A stretch of DNA of 6,263 nt, taken from contig BNUD01000116.1 in NCBI GenBank assembly GCA_025997095.1, positions 1-6,263 on the forward strand, in the 5' to 3' direction. A model generated the notes under the pieces. It was given only the letters and a program-made list of their open reading frames with translations. It was not told the DNA's origin and did no database searches. The DNA comes from Betaproteobacteria bacterium. GTDB lineage: Bacteria > Pseudomonadota > Gammaproteobacteria > Burkholderiales > Rhodocyclaceae. The position numbers and the translations under genes were made by a program. This document shows positions 1-5,398 of this stretch, in pieces. Within the stretch, counting starts at the first letter, position 1, and each line of letters starts with the position of its first letter.

Positions 1-167
1 TGAAAAACGCTTAAAAACAGCCTGGAATTCACCTTCCAGACCAGACAAGCCTTCCGACAGACTTTTTTCTTCGCCCCACGAAGGCGATAAGCGAAGGTGA
101 GGATGGGAAAATCAACATCCTGTTAACGCGCGCAACATTCCCCAAAGATCATTTTCTGGAGCCTTTT
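1..167. other. Leader region upstream of the phosphohexomutase gene, no gene seen
   Basis: No convincing coding sequence lies here. Three short inverted repeats are visible: CTGGAA/TTCCAG (22-27 and 34-39), CTTCGC/GCGAAG (69-74 and 91-96) and GGATG/CATCC (101-105 and 116-120). A T run at 63-68 precedes the second repeat instead of following it, so no intrinsic terminator is formed on the plus strand. No well-spaced -35/-10 pair could be identified; the promoter of the downstream gene may lie here or further left. A Shine-Dalgarno-like TGGAG (157-161) ends the region, six bases before the ATG. Confidence 0.5.
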
Positions 168-1538
168 ATGCTACCCGCAGAAATTTTCAAAGCCTATGAC
201 ATTCGCGGCATCGTCGGCAAAACGCTGACGCCCGCCATCGTGCGCCGGATTGGTCAGGCGTTAGGCTCAGTCGCTCTAGAGAAAAACCAGCGCGCCATCG
301 CCGTCGGGCGTGACGGACGCCTCTCCGGGGAAGAATTGGCGGACGCCTTGATGGAAGGCATCTGCGCGGCGGGCATAGGTGCCATCGACATCGGCTGTGT
401 ACCCACGCCCGTCACCTACTTCGCCGCGCACGAACTCGATTGTCATTGCTGCGTTTCCGTCACCGGCAGCCACAACCCGCCCGACTACAACGGCTTGAAA
501 ATGGTCATCGGCGGAGAAACCCTCGCATTGGACGCCATTCAGAATCTGAAAACCCGCATCGAATCCGGCAATCTCAGCGAAGGAAAGGGCGCGCGCCGAC
601 AAGCCGATGTGCTGCCCGCCTATCTGGAGCGCATCGTCGGTGATGTGAAACTCGCCCGTCCCTTGAAAATCGTCATGGATTGTGGCAATGGCGTCGCTGG
701 CGCGGTCGCGCCGGAACTTTTCAAACGTCTGGGTTGCGAGATTACGCCCCTGTTTTGCGAAGTCGACGGACATTTTCCCAATCACCATCCCGACCCCTCG
801 AAACCCGAAAATCTCGCCGATGTCATTCAAGCCCTGGCGACGGGCGACGCCGAAATCGGCATCGCCTTCGATGGCGACGGCGACCGCCTGGGCGTGGTTT
901 GCAAAAATGGCGAAATCATCTACCCCGACCGCCAGTTGATGCTCTTCGCCGCCGATGTGCTTTCTCGCGTGCCGAACGGCGAAATCATCTACGACGTGAA
1001 ATGCACCCGCCTGCTCGACCCGTGGATACGCGAACACGGCGGCAAACCCCTGATGTGGAACACCGGACACGCGCTCGTCAAAGCCAAACTGAAAGCCACC
1101 GGAGCGCCGCTGGCGGGCGAAATGAGCGGTCACGTCTTTTTCAAGGAACGCTGGTACGGCTTTGACGATGGTCTCTATGCTGGCGCGCGTCTGCTGGAAA
1201 TTCTCTCCCGCAGCCCCGACGCCAATCCGGTACTGCACCAATTGCCCAAAGCCGTGTCCACGCCGGAATTGAACATCAAGATGCAGGAAGGCGAACCCGC
1301 CCGACTGGTAGAAAAACTAAAACGCGACGGACAGTTCCCCCTTGAGCGCACCCGCATCACCATCGACGGCCTGCGCGTCGAATACGCCGACGGCTTCGGT
1401 CTGGCGCGCGCCTCCAACACCACCCCCGTCGTCGTGCTGCGCTTTGAAGCGGATGATGAGGCGGCATTAGAGCGCATTCAGGAAGATTTCAGAGCAGCAT
1501 TGAGCAGCGTTTGGAAAGGGTTGGTGCTGCCGTTTTAG
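168..1538 (+). CDS. Phosphomannomutase/phosphoglucomutase (AlgC-type alpha-D-phosphohexomutase)
   Basis: This 456-residue cytoplasmic enzyme should interconvert mannose-6-P/mannose-1-P and glucose-6-P/glucose-1-P, feeding GDP-mannose and UDP-glucose synthesis for exopolysaccharide and LPS. All four alpha-D-phosphohexomutase signatures are present in order: the phosphoserine loop TGSHNP (99-104, Ser101), the metal-binding DGDGDR (235-240), the sugar-binding GEMSGH (317-322) and the C-terminal phosphate-binding RASNTTP (414-420). The GEMSGH loop and the length match the dual-specificity PMM/PGM family (AlgC, about 460 aa) and not phosphoglucosamine mutase GlmM. The ATG at 168 is preceded by TGGAG at six bases and begins with the family-typical IFKAYDIRG, so the start is secure. 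It is convergent with alaS and has no co-directional neighbour in view. Whether it is called algC, manB or pgm cannot be decided from sequence alone. Confidence 0.95.
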   Translation: MLPAEIFKAYDIRGIVGKTLTPAIVRRIGQALGSVALEKNQRAIAVGRDGRLSGEELADALMEGICAAGIGAIDIGCVPTPVTYFAAHELDCHCCVSVTGSHNPPDYNGLKMVIGGETLALDAIQNLKTRIESGNLSEGKGARRQADVLPAYLERIVGDVKLARPLKIVMDCGNGVAGAVAPELFKRLGCEITPLFCEVDGHFPNHHPDPSKPENLADVIQALATGDAEIGIAFDGDGDRLGVVCKNGEIIYPDRQLMLFAADVLSRVPNGEIIYDVKCTRLLDPWIREHGGKPLMWNTGHALVKAKLKATGAPLAGEMSGHVFFKERWYGFDDGLYAGARLLEILSRSPDANPVLHQLPKAVSTPELNIKMQEGEPARLVEKLKRDGQFPLERTRITIDGLRVEYADGFGLARASNTTPVVVLRFEADDEAALERIQEDFRAALSSVWKGLVLPF

Positions 1539-1544
1539 GTTCAC

Positions 1545-1612
1545 AGGTAGGGCGGGATCGTAGAAATCGCCGGACGTTAACATCCGGCGCGCTCGGAAAG
1601 CACGCCCTACCT
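1545..1612. repeat. Nested inverted repeat, REP-like palindromic unit
   Basis: Outer arms AGGTAGGGCG (1545-1554) and CGCCCTACCT (1603-1612) are perfectly complementary over 10 bp. Between them sits an inner palindrome CGCCGGA (1568-1574) / TCCGGCG (1583-1589), whose centre GTTAAC is itself palindromic. The 68-bp unit can fold on either strand into a long two-stage hairpin. It begins six bases after the phosphohexomutase stop, a typical position for REP-type repeats at the 3' ends of genes. No T tract follows, so it is not a canonical intrinsic terminator, though it could protect mRNA 3' ends or block convergent transcription. Only one copy is in the window, so its repetitive nature is inferred. 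Confidence 0.6.
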
Positions 1613-1651
1613 AAACCATCCTTCAATAACCGCAGTGCCTACGATGAACTG

Positions 1652-1699
1652 CCTGCCTATGCAGGTTCCATAGGGCAGGTTTGAAACTCGACCCTATGG
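1652..1699. repeat. Competing inverted repeats in the convergent intergenic gap
   Basis: Two alternative stems share bases. CCTGCCTATG (1652-1661) pairs with CATAGGGCAGG (1669-1679) with one bulged G. Alternatively CCATAGGG (1668-1675) pairs perfectly with CCCTATGG (1692-1699). Neither is followed by a T run. Their function is unknown; they may be debris of a repeat element or part of a bidirectional transcription barrier. Confidence 0.45.
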
Positions 1700-1715
1700 G
1701 GTTTGTCATCAATCT

Positions 1716-1736
1716 GGGGGAGCTGGAAGCTCCCCC
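1716..1736. terminator. GC-rich stem-loop beside the alaS stop, possible terminator
   Basis: GGGGGAGCT (1716-1724) and AGCTCCCCC (1728-1736) form a perfect 9-bp stem with a 3-base loop. On the minus strand it starts about 10 bases after the alaS stop codon, where a terminator is expected. No U tract follows on either strand, so it is not a textbook intrinsic terminator. It may act as an RNA-stabilising or Rho-assisted end. Confidence 0.45.
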
Positions 1737-1746
1737 CACTATGCCA

Positions 1747-4362
1747 TCACTTCCCCTTGACCCAATCCCCCACGCTCGCCAGCGCCGCTGGCAGCTTCGC
1801 GGGTTCCGTGCCGCCCGCTTGCGCCATGTCCGCTCTGCCGCCGCCTTTGCCGCCGACTTGTCGGGCGACGAAGTTTACGAGTTCCCCGGCTTTCAGTTTC
1901 CCTGTGAGGTCGGCGGTGACGCCGGCAATCAGGCTGACTTTGCCCTCAGAGACGCTCGCCAGCACGATGGCGGCGGATTTGAGTTTGTCTTTCAGCTTGT
2001 CCAGCGTTTCGCGTAGCGCCGCGCTGTCCGCGCCTTCCAGCGTGGTTGCCAGCACTTTGACGCCGCCAATGTCTGCCGCCTGTTCCGCCAGACTGTCGCC
2101 CTGACGGGCTGCCAGTTTTGATTTCAGGCGTTGCAGTTCTTTTTCCAGACTGCGGCTGTGTTCCAAAACGCCCGCGATGCGTTCGGCGGCTTCGGCGGGT
2201 TGCGCCTTGATGAGGGCAGAAATGTCTTCCACCCGATTTTCCTGTTCCTGCGTATAGGCGAGGGCGTTTAAGCCAGTGACGGCTTCGACCCGACGCACGC
2301 CAGCGGCGACGCCCGCTTCGGCGATGACCTTGAATTGCCCGATGTCGCCCGTGCGCTCAACGTGCGTGCCGCCGCAGAATTCCCTGGAACTGCCGATGGA
2401 AAGCACGCGCACGGAGTCGCCATATTTTTCGCCAAAGAGCATCATCGCGCCGCTGTTTTTGGCGTCGTCAATGCTCATGATGTCCGTCCGCACGGCGGCG
2501 TTCGCCAGAATTTCGGCGTTCACCAGAGCTTCCACGGCACGGATTTCCGCCTTGCTGACGGGCGCATGGTGGGCGAAGTCGAAACGGGTTTTGTCGGGGT
2601 CAACCTGCGAGCCTTTTTGCTGCACATGCGCGCCCAAAACTTCGCGCAACGCCTTGTGCATCAGGTGGGTGACGGAGTGGTTGCGGGCGGTGGCGGCGCG
2701 GCTTGCCGGATCGACACGCGCCAGCACAGTGTCGCCTGCTTTCAGGCTGCCGGTGGTGACGACGCCATGATGCCCGAATACTGCCGCCTGAATTTTCTGC
2801 GTGTCTTCAACAGTAAAAATGCCGTTACCCTTCAATTCGCCCCGGTCGCCGACCTGCCCGCCGGATTCGGCGTAGAAGGGCGTGTTGTCGAGTACCACGA
2901 CGCCTAAATCGCCTTCGTGCAGGGCATCGACTGGCGAGCCATCTTTATACAGCGCAAGAATTTTGCCCTGTGTTTCCAGCGTTTCGTAGCCGTGGAAGCT
3001 GGTGTGCGCGCCTTCGTAGGCGAGATTCGCCGCCATTTTGAATTTGCCCGCCTGCCGCGCCTGCGCCTTTTGCCGCGCCATCGCCGTGTCAAATGCCGCC
3101 GCATCAACGGTCACGCCGTGTTCGCGGCAAACGTCGGCAGTCAAATCAAGCGGAAAGCCGTAAGTGTCGTGCAGCTTGAAGGCGGTTTCGCCGTCAAAGG
3201 TCGTGCGATGTTTTTCTTTTAGCGCCGCCAGTTCCGCTTCCAACAGCGTCATGCCGTGTTCGATGGTGGCAAAAAAGCGGTCTTCTTCCGTTTTCAGCAC
3301 ATCCACAATACGCGCTTCGCCCGTTTTCAGTTCCGGGTAGGCGTCGCCCATTTCGGCGACCAGATCCGGCACGAGGCGATGGAAAAACGCCGTTCGCACG
3401 CCCAGTTTGTAGCCGTGACGAATGGCGCGGCGGATGATGCGACGGAGCACGAAACCGCGCCCTTCGTTACCGGGAATCACCCCGTCGGCAATCAAAAAAC
3501 CCGTGGCGCGGATGTGGTCAGCCAGCACTTTCAGGCTGGGGCTGGCGAGGTCGGCGGCGGCGGTCTCGCGTTGGGCGGCGGCAATCAGCGTTTTGAACAG
3601 GTCGATTTCGTAATTGGCATGAACGCCCTGCAACACCGCCGAAATGCGCTCCAGACCCATGCCGGTATCGACGCTGGGCTTGGGCAGCGGGTGCATGACG
3701 CCTGCCTCATCCCGGTTGAACTGCATGAAGACGTTGTTCCAGATTTCGATGTAACGGTCGCCATCTTCTTCCGGCGTGCCGGGCAAGCCGCCGGGAATGT
3801 GCGCGCCGTGGTCGTAGAAAATCTCGGTGCAAGGTCCGCAGGGACCGGTGTCGCCCATCATCCAGAAATTGTCGGAAGCGTAGCGCGCGCCCTTGTTGTC
3901 GCCGATGCGAATCACCCGTTCAGGCGCGAGTCCCACTGCTTTTGTCCAGAGGTCATAAGCTTCGTCGTCCTCGGCGTAGACCGTGACATAGAGCTTGTCC
4001 TTCGGCAGCTTGAAGACTTCCGTCAGCAGTTCCCATGCGTACTTGATGGCGTCGCGCTTGAAATAATCGCCAAAGCTGAAATTACCCAGCATCTCGAAAA
4101 AGGTGTGATGGCGGGCGGTGTAGCCGACATTTTCGAGGTCGTTATGCTTGCCCCCCGCCCGCACGCACTTCTGGCTGGTCGTGGCGCGGGTGTAAGGACG
4201 CTTGTCGAAGCCCAGAAAAACGTCCTTGAACTGGTTCATGCCCGCGTTGGTGAACAAGAGCGTGGGGTCGTCGTGCGGCACGAGCGAGCTGGACGCCACG
4301 ATTTGATGACCTTTGGAAGCAAAGAATTCAAGATACCTGGCGCGGATTTCGGCGGATTTCAT
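1747..4362 (-). CDS. alaS: Alanyl-tRNA synthetase
   Basis: This 871-residue class II synthetase charges tRNA-Ala with alanine and hydrolyses mischarged Ser/Gly-tRNA-Ala. The length is close to E. coli AlaRS (about 876 aa). The N-terminal catalytic domain (about 1-240) holds a motif-2 region near [14 protein letters not shown] (62-75) and motif 3 GMGLERI (234-240). A helical tRNA-recognition domain follows to about residue 455. The editing domain carries the zinc/catalytic set HxxxH (His562, His566) and CGGTH (Cys663, His667). A coiled-coil segment (about 700-755) leads to the C-Ala/DHHA1 domain with its GGKGGGR...MAQAGG glycine motif (837-851). All key residues are present, so it should be functional. 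The ATG at 4362 fits the family start ([18 protein letters not shown]); the upstream Shine-Dalgarno match is weak (ACGGG). A recA/recX neighbourhood is not seen. An inverted repeat brackets its likely promoter. Confidence 0.98.
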   Translation of the reverse strand: MKSAEIRARYLEFFASKGHQIVASSSLVPHDDPTLLFTNAGMNQFKDVFLGFDKRPYTRATTSQKCVRAGGKHNDLENVGYTARHHTFFEMLGNFSFGDYFKRDAIKYAWELLTEVFKLPKDKLYVTVYAEDDEAYDLWTKAVGLAPERVIRIGDNKGARYASDNFWMMGDTGPCGPCTEIFYDHGAHIPGGLPGTPEEDGDRYIEIWNNVFMQFNRDEAGVMHPLPKPSVDTGMGLERISAVLQGVHANYEIDLFKTLIAAAQRETAAADLASPSLKVLADHIRATGFLIADGVIPGNEGRGFVLRRIIRRAIRHGYKLGVRTAFFHRLVPDLVAEMGDAYPELKTGEARIVDVLKTEEDRFFATIEHGMTLLEAELAALKEKHRTTFDGETAFKLHDTYGFPLDLTADVCREHGVTVDAAAFDTAMARQKAQARQAGKFKMAANLAYEGAHTSFHGYETLETQGKILALYKDGSPVDALHEGDLGVVVLDNTPFYAESGGQVGDRGELKGNGIFTVEDTQKIQAAVFGHHGVVTTGSLKAGDTVLARVDPASRAATARNHSVTHLMHKALREVLGAHVQQKGSQVDPDKTRFDFAHHAPVSKAEIRAVEALVNAEILANAAVRTDIMSIDDAKNSGAMMLFGEKYGDSVRVLSIGSSREFCGGTHVERTGDIGQFKVIAEAGVAAGVRRVEAVTGLNALAYTQEQENRVEDISALIKAQPAEAAERIAGVLEHSRSLEKELQRLKSKLAARQGDSLAEQAADIGGVKVLATTLEGADSAALRETLDKLKDKLKSAAIVLASVSEGKVSLIAGVTADLTGKLKAGELVNFVARQVGGKGGGRADMAQAGGTEPAKLPAALASVGDWVKGK

Positions 4363-4375
4363 GGGAATGCCCGTT

Positions 4376-4424
4376 AATTCGGTAAAAGCGGGATTCTAAA
4401 AGAAAAAACGGGCTTTACCGAATT
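4376..4424 (-). promoter_or_regulatory. Putative alaS promoter bracketed by an 11-bp inverted repeat
   Basis: AATTCGGTAAA (4376-4386) and TTTACCGAATT (4414-4424) are perfectly complementary over 11 bp, with 27 bp between them. On the minus strand the space holds TAGAAT (4398-4393), a fair -10 element, so transcription would start near the alaS-proximal arm, while the distal arm covers the -35 position (only weakly matching). Thus both arms would flank the promoter about 15-60 bases before the alaS start codon. E. coli AlaRS is reported to repress its own gene by binding a palindrome around the transcription start, so this is a candidate autoregulatory operator. It could also simply fold as an mRNA or cruciform hairpin. 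The repeat is certain; the role is inferred. Confidence 0.45.
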
Positions 4425-4455
4425 TCTCCGAAGGCGGCGTGACCAAGAAATTAGC

Positions 4456-4475
4456 GACAGGCCTTCAGGCCTGTC
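4456..4475. repeat. Short perfect inverted repeat
   Basis: GACAGGCCT and AGGCCTGTC form a 9-bp perfect stem with a 2-base centre, or an 8-bp stem with a TTCA loop. No T run follows on either strand, so it is not an intrinsic terminator. It is the first of four closely spaced hairpins running to 4578. Confidence 0.55.
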
Positions 4476-4485
4476 GGTCAAACGT

Positions 4486-4584
4486 ATTTGGGAAGGGGTT
4501 TGCATCACCTCCCCAAATGGTCGCCGAAACCCCGGCCGTAAGAAAGGGGTTTGGCTCCCCCCGCCCTAAAGGGCGGGGTTTCAA
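4486..4584 (+). mobile_element. Possible remnant of an IS200/IS605-type right end (tandem hairpins then TCAA)
   Basis: Three hairpins lie end to end: ATTTGGG/CCCAAAT (4486-4492 and 4512-4518), AAACCCC/GGGGTTT (4527-4533 and 4546-4552) and CCCCGCCCT/AGGGCGGGG (4559-4567 and 4570-4578, 2-base loop). The decamer AAGGGGTTTG occurs twice, 51 bp apart (4493 and 4544). The last stem is followed by TTTCAACC, which contains TCAA (4581-4584). In IS200/IS605 elements such as IS608, a subterminal hairpin followed by TCAA marks the right end, and tnpB-linked guide RNAs end there. No tnpA or tnpB coding sequence remains, so this is an inference from structure; it might instead be an unrelated palindromic repeat. 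Confidence 0.3.
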
Positions 4585-4600
4585 CCAGAGTTAGTTTTAC

Positions 4601-4918
4601 GATGAATGGCTCAAACGGCGGGCGCTGGCGAATCAATTCAATGGAGCCAGCCGAACGTTTGTGGTAACAGACCAAAAAGCGCAGGTCTTCGGGTACTACG
4701 CGCTGGCGGCAGGCGCTGTGGCGCGTGAAATGGCGACCCGCAATGTGCGGCGGAACATGCCCGAACCCGTGCCGGTGATGGTACTGGCGCGACTGGCGGT
4801 GGACATCCGCGCCTTGCTGGTACATGCGTTAAATGAGCAGGCGCAGCAGTTTTATCGCCATTACGGATTTCAGGAATCGCCGCAGCATCCCATGACGCTG
4901 ATGTTGCGGTTGGGGTGA
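4601..4918 (+). pseudogene. Degraded TacT-like GNAT acetyltransferase toxin
   Basis: The frame ending with TGA at 4918 reads DEWLKRRALANQFNGASRTF, then FGYYALAAGAVAREM, RRNMPEPVPVMVLARLAVD, IRALLVHALNEQAQQFYRHY and GFQESP...MTLMLRL. These are the conserved blocks of the type II TacT/AtaT family GNAT toxins, which acetylate aminoacyl-tRNA. Two lesions are visible. The 5' part is missing: the match begins at DEW and an in-frame TAG lies just upstream at 4592, so roughly the first 25-30 residues are gone. Inside, LARLAVD joins directly to IRALLVHA at 4804/4805, so about 25-30 residues that normally carry the RxxGxG/A acetyl-CoA pyrophosphate-binding motif and following helix are deleted without a frame change. 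No DUF1778/TacA-type antitoxin lies upstream. A GTG at 4661 could give 85 residues, but without the acetyl-CoA core it cannot be an active acetyltransferase. Confidence 0.85.
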
Positions 4919-5066
4919 AAGCAAGCGTAGCGCCTTCCACCATCCGGCGGTTCATCGCGCATACGCCCATTTGTCGACGCTTGACGCAGTTGCCCTGCAA
5001 TGAACGCCTTGAAACCATGCGGCAACCGACCTTGTGCTAGACTTCACATCAACAGGAGAGCGCACC
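4919..5066 (+). other. Leader of the DUF1640 gene, promoter not clearly resolved
   Basis: This 148-bp gap holds no gene that I can support. TTGACG (4981-4986) and TTGAAA (5009-5014) resemble -35 elements and TAGACT (5038-5043) resembles a -10 element, but the spacings are not 16-18 bp, so no pair is convincing. AGGAG at 5054-5058 is a strong Shine-Dalgarno sequence eight bases before the ATG at 5067 and decides that start over the in-frame GTG at 5034. Confidence 0.4.
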
Positions 5067-5345
5067 ATGACCGCAATCACATTCGACACACTCCAAGTTT
5101 CCAGGAAGCTGCAAGCAAGAGGATTCAAGATCGAACAGGCAGAGGGCATCAGCGAGACCTTGCAGGAAATCATCAATGTTGCAGAAGTCGCCACAACACG
5201 CGACATCAAAGAACTTGAATTGACAATAAAAGCAAAAATCGAAGTGAAATTAGCCGAAACAAAAGCCGAAATCATAAAATGGAATATCGGCGCAGTAATC
5301 GGTTCAGTCGGACTGGCCGTTACCCTCATCAAAATGTTTGGTTGA
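5067..5345 (+). CDS. DUF1640 family small coiled-coil membrane protein
   Basis: This 92-residue protein has the layout of bacterial DUF1640 (CCDC90-like) proteins: an N-terminal ITFDTLQVSRKLQARGF block (about 4-20), the conserved EQAEGISETLQE segment (23-34), an ATTRDIKELE stretch leading into a charged, Lys/Glu-rich coiled coil (about 42-71), and a C-terminal hydrophobic helix after KWN (about 73-91) that should anchor it in the inner membrane. No enzymatic residues are evident and the bacterial role is unknown; eukaryotic relatives (MCUR1/CCDC90) sit in the mitochondrial inner membrane. The ATG at 5067 has AGGAG eight bases upstream, and the family sequence begins at this Met. It appears as its own unit, with a terminator 16 bases after the stop. 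Its 3' half is noticeably more AT-rich than alaS or the phosphohexomutase, consistent with acquisition, and it lies between a dead toxin gene and an insertion sequence. Confidence 0.85.
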   Translation: MTAITFDTLQVSRKLQARGFKIEQAEGISETLQEIINVAEVATTRDIKELELTIKAKIEVKLAETKAEIIKWNIGAVIGSVGLAVTLIKMFG

Positions 5346-5360
5346 AACCCTGACACACAG

Positions 5361-5385
5361 AAACCGGGAACGTCCCCGGTTTTTT
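5361..5385 (+). terminator. Intrinsic terminator of the DUF1640 gene
   Basis: AAACCGGG (5361-5368) pairs perfectly with CCCGGTTT (5375-5382) across a 6-base loop, and the T run continues to 5385. It starts 16 bases after the DUF1640 stop codon. This is a textbook Rho-independent terminator on the plus strand. Confidence 0.85.
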
Positions 5386-5398
5386 ATACCCGGCGGTT

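Noticed and set aside
54..91. Promoter for the phosphohexomutase from CCGACA (54-59) and GATAAG (86-91)
   Set aside because: The spacing is about 26 bp, too long for a sigma-70 promoter, and both boxes are weak.
276..1241. Long open frame (321 codons) on the minus strand
   Set aside because: It is antisense to the phosphohexomutase, whose signatures are all intact in the plus frame. Its translation shows no family resemblance and arises from GC-rich codon structure.
1747..2907. Several plus-strand open frames over the 3' half of alaS
   Set aside because: They are shadows of the alaS coding strand with low-complexity Ala/Arg-rich translations.
3256..4377. Long open frame (373 codons) on the plus strand
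   Set aside because: It is wholly antisense to the N-terminal half of alaS, shows no recognisable domain and has no reason to be a gene.
4661..4918. GTG-started 85-residue protein in the GNAT frame as a real gene
   Set aside because: Homology continues upstream of the GTG to 4601, no good ribosome binding site precedes it, and the acetyl-CoA core is missing, so it is better described as part of a pseudogene.
4505..5018. Minus-strand open frames across the GNAT relic and its flanks
   Set aside because: The plus-strand frame carries clear GNAT blocks. The minus-strand translations are Arg/Pro-rich without recognisable motifs.
5034..5345. Longer DUF1640 product starting at GTG 5034
   Set aside because: The strong AGGAG at 5054-5058 and the family N-terminus both point to the ATG at 5067.
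4952..5356. Minus-strand open frame of 134 codons over the DUF1640 gene
   Set aside because: The plus-strand gene has a ribosome binding site, family sequence and terminator; the antisense frame has none of these.
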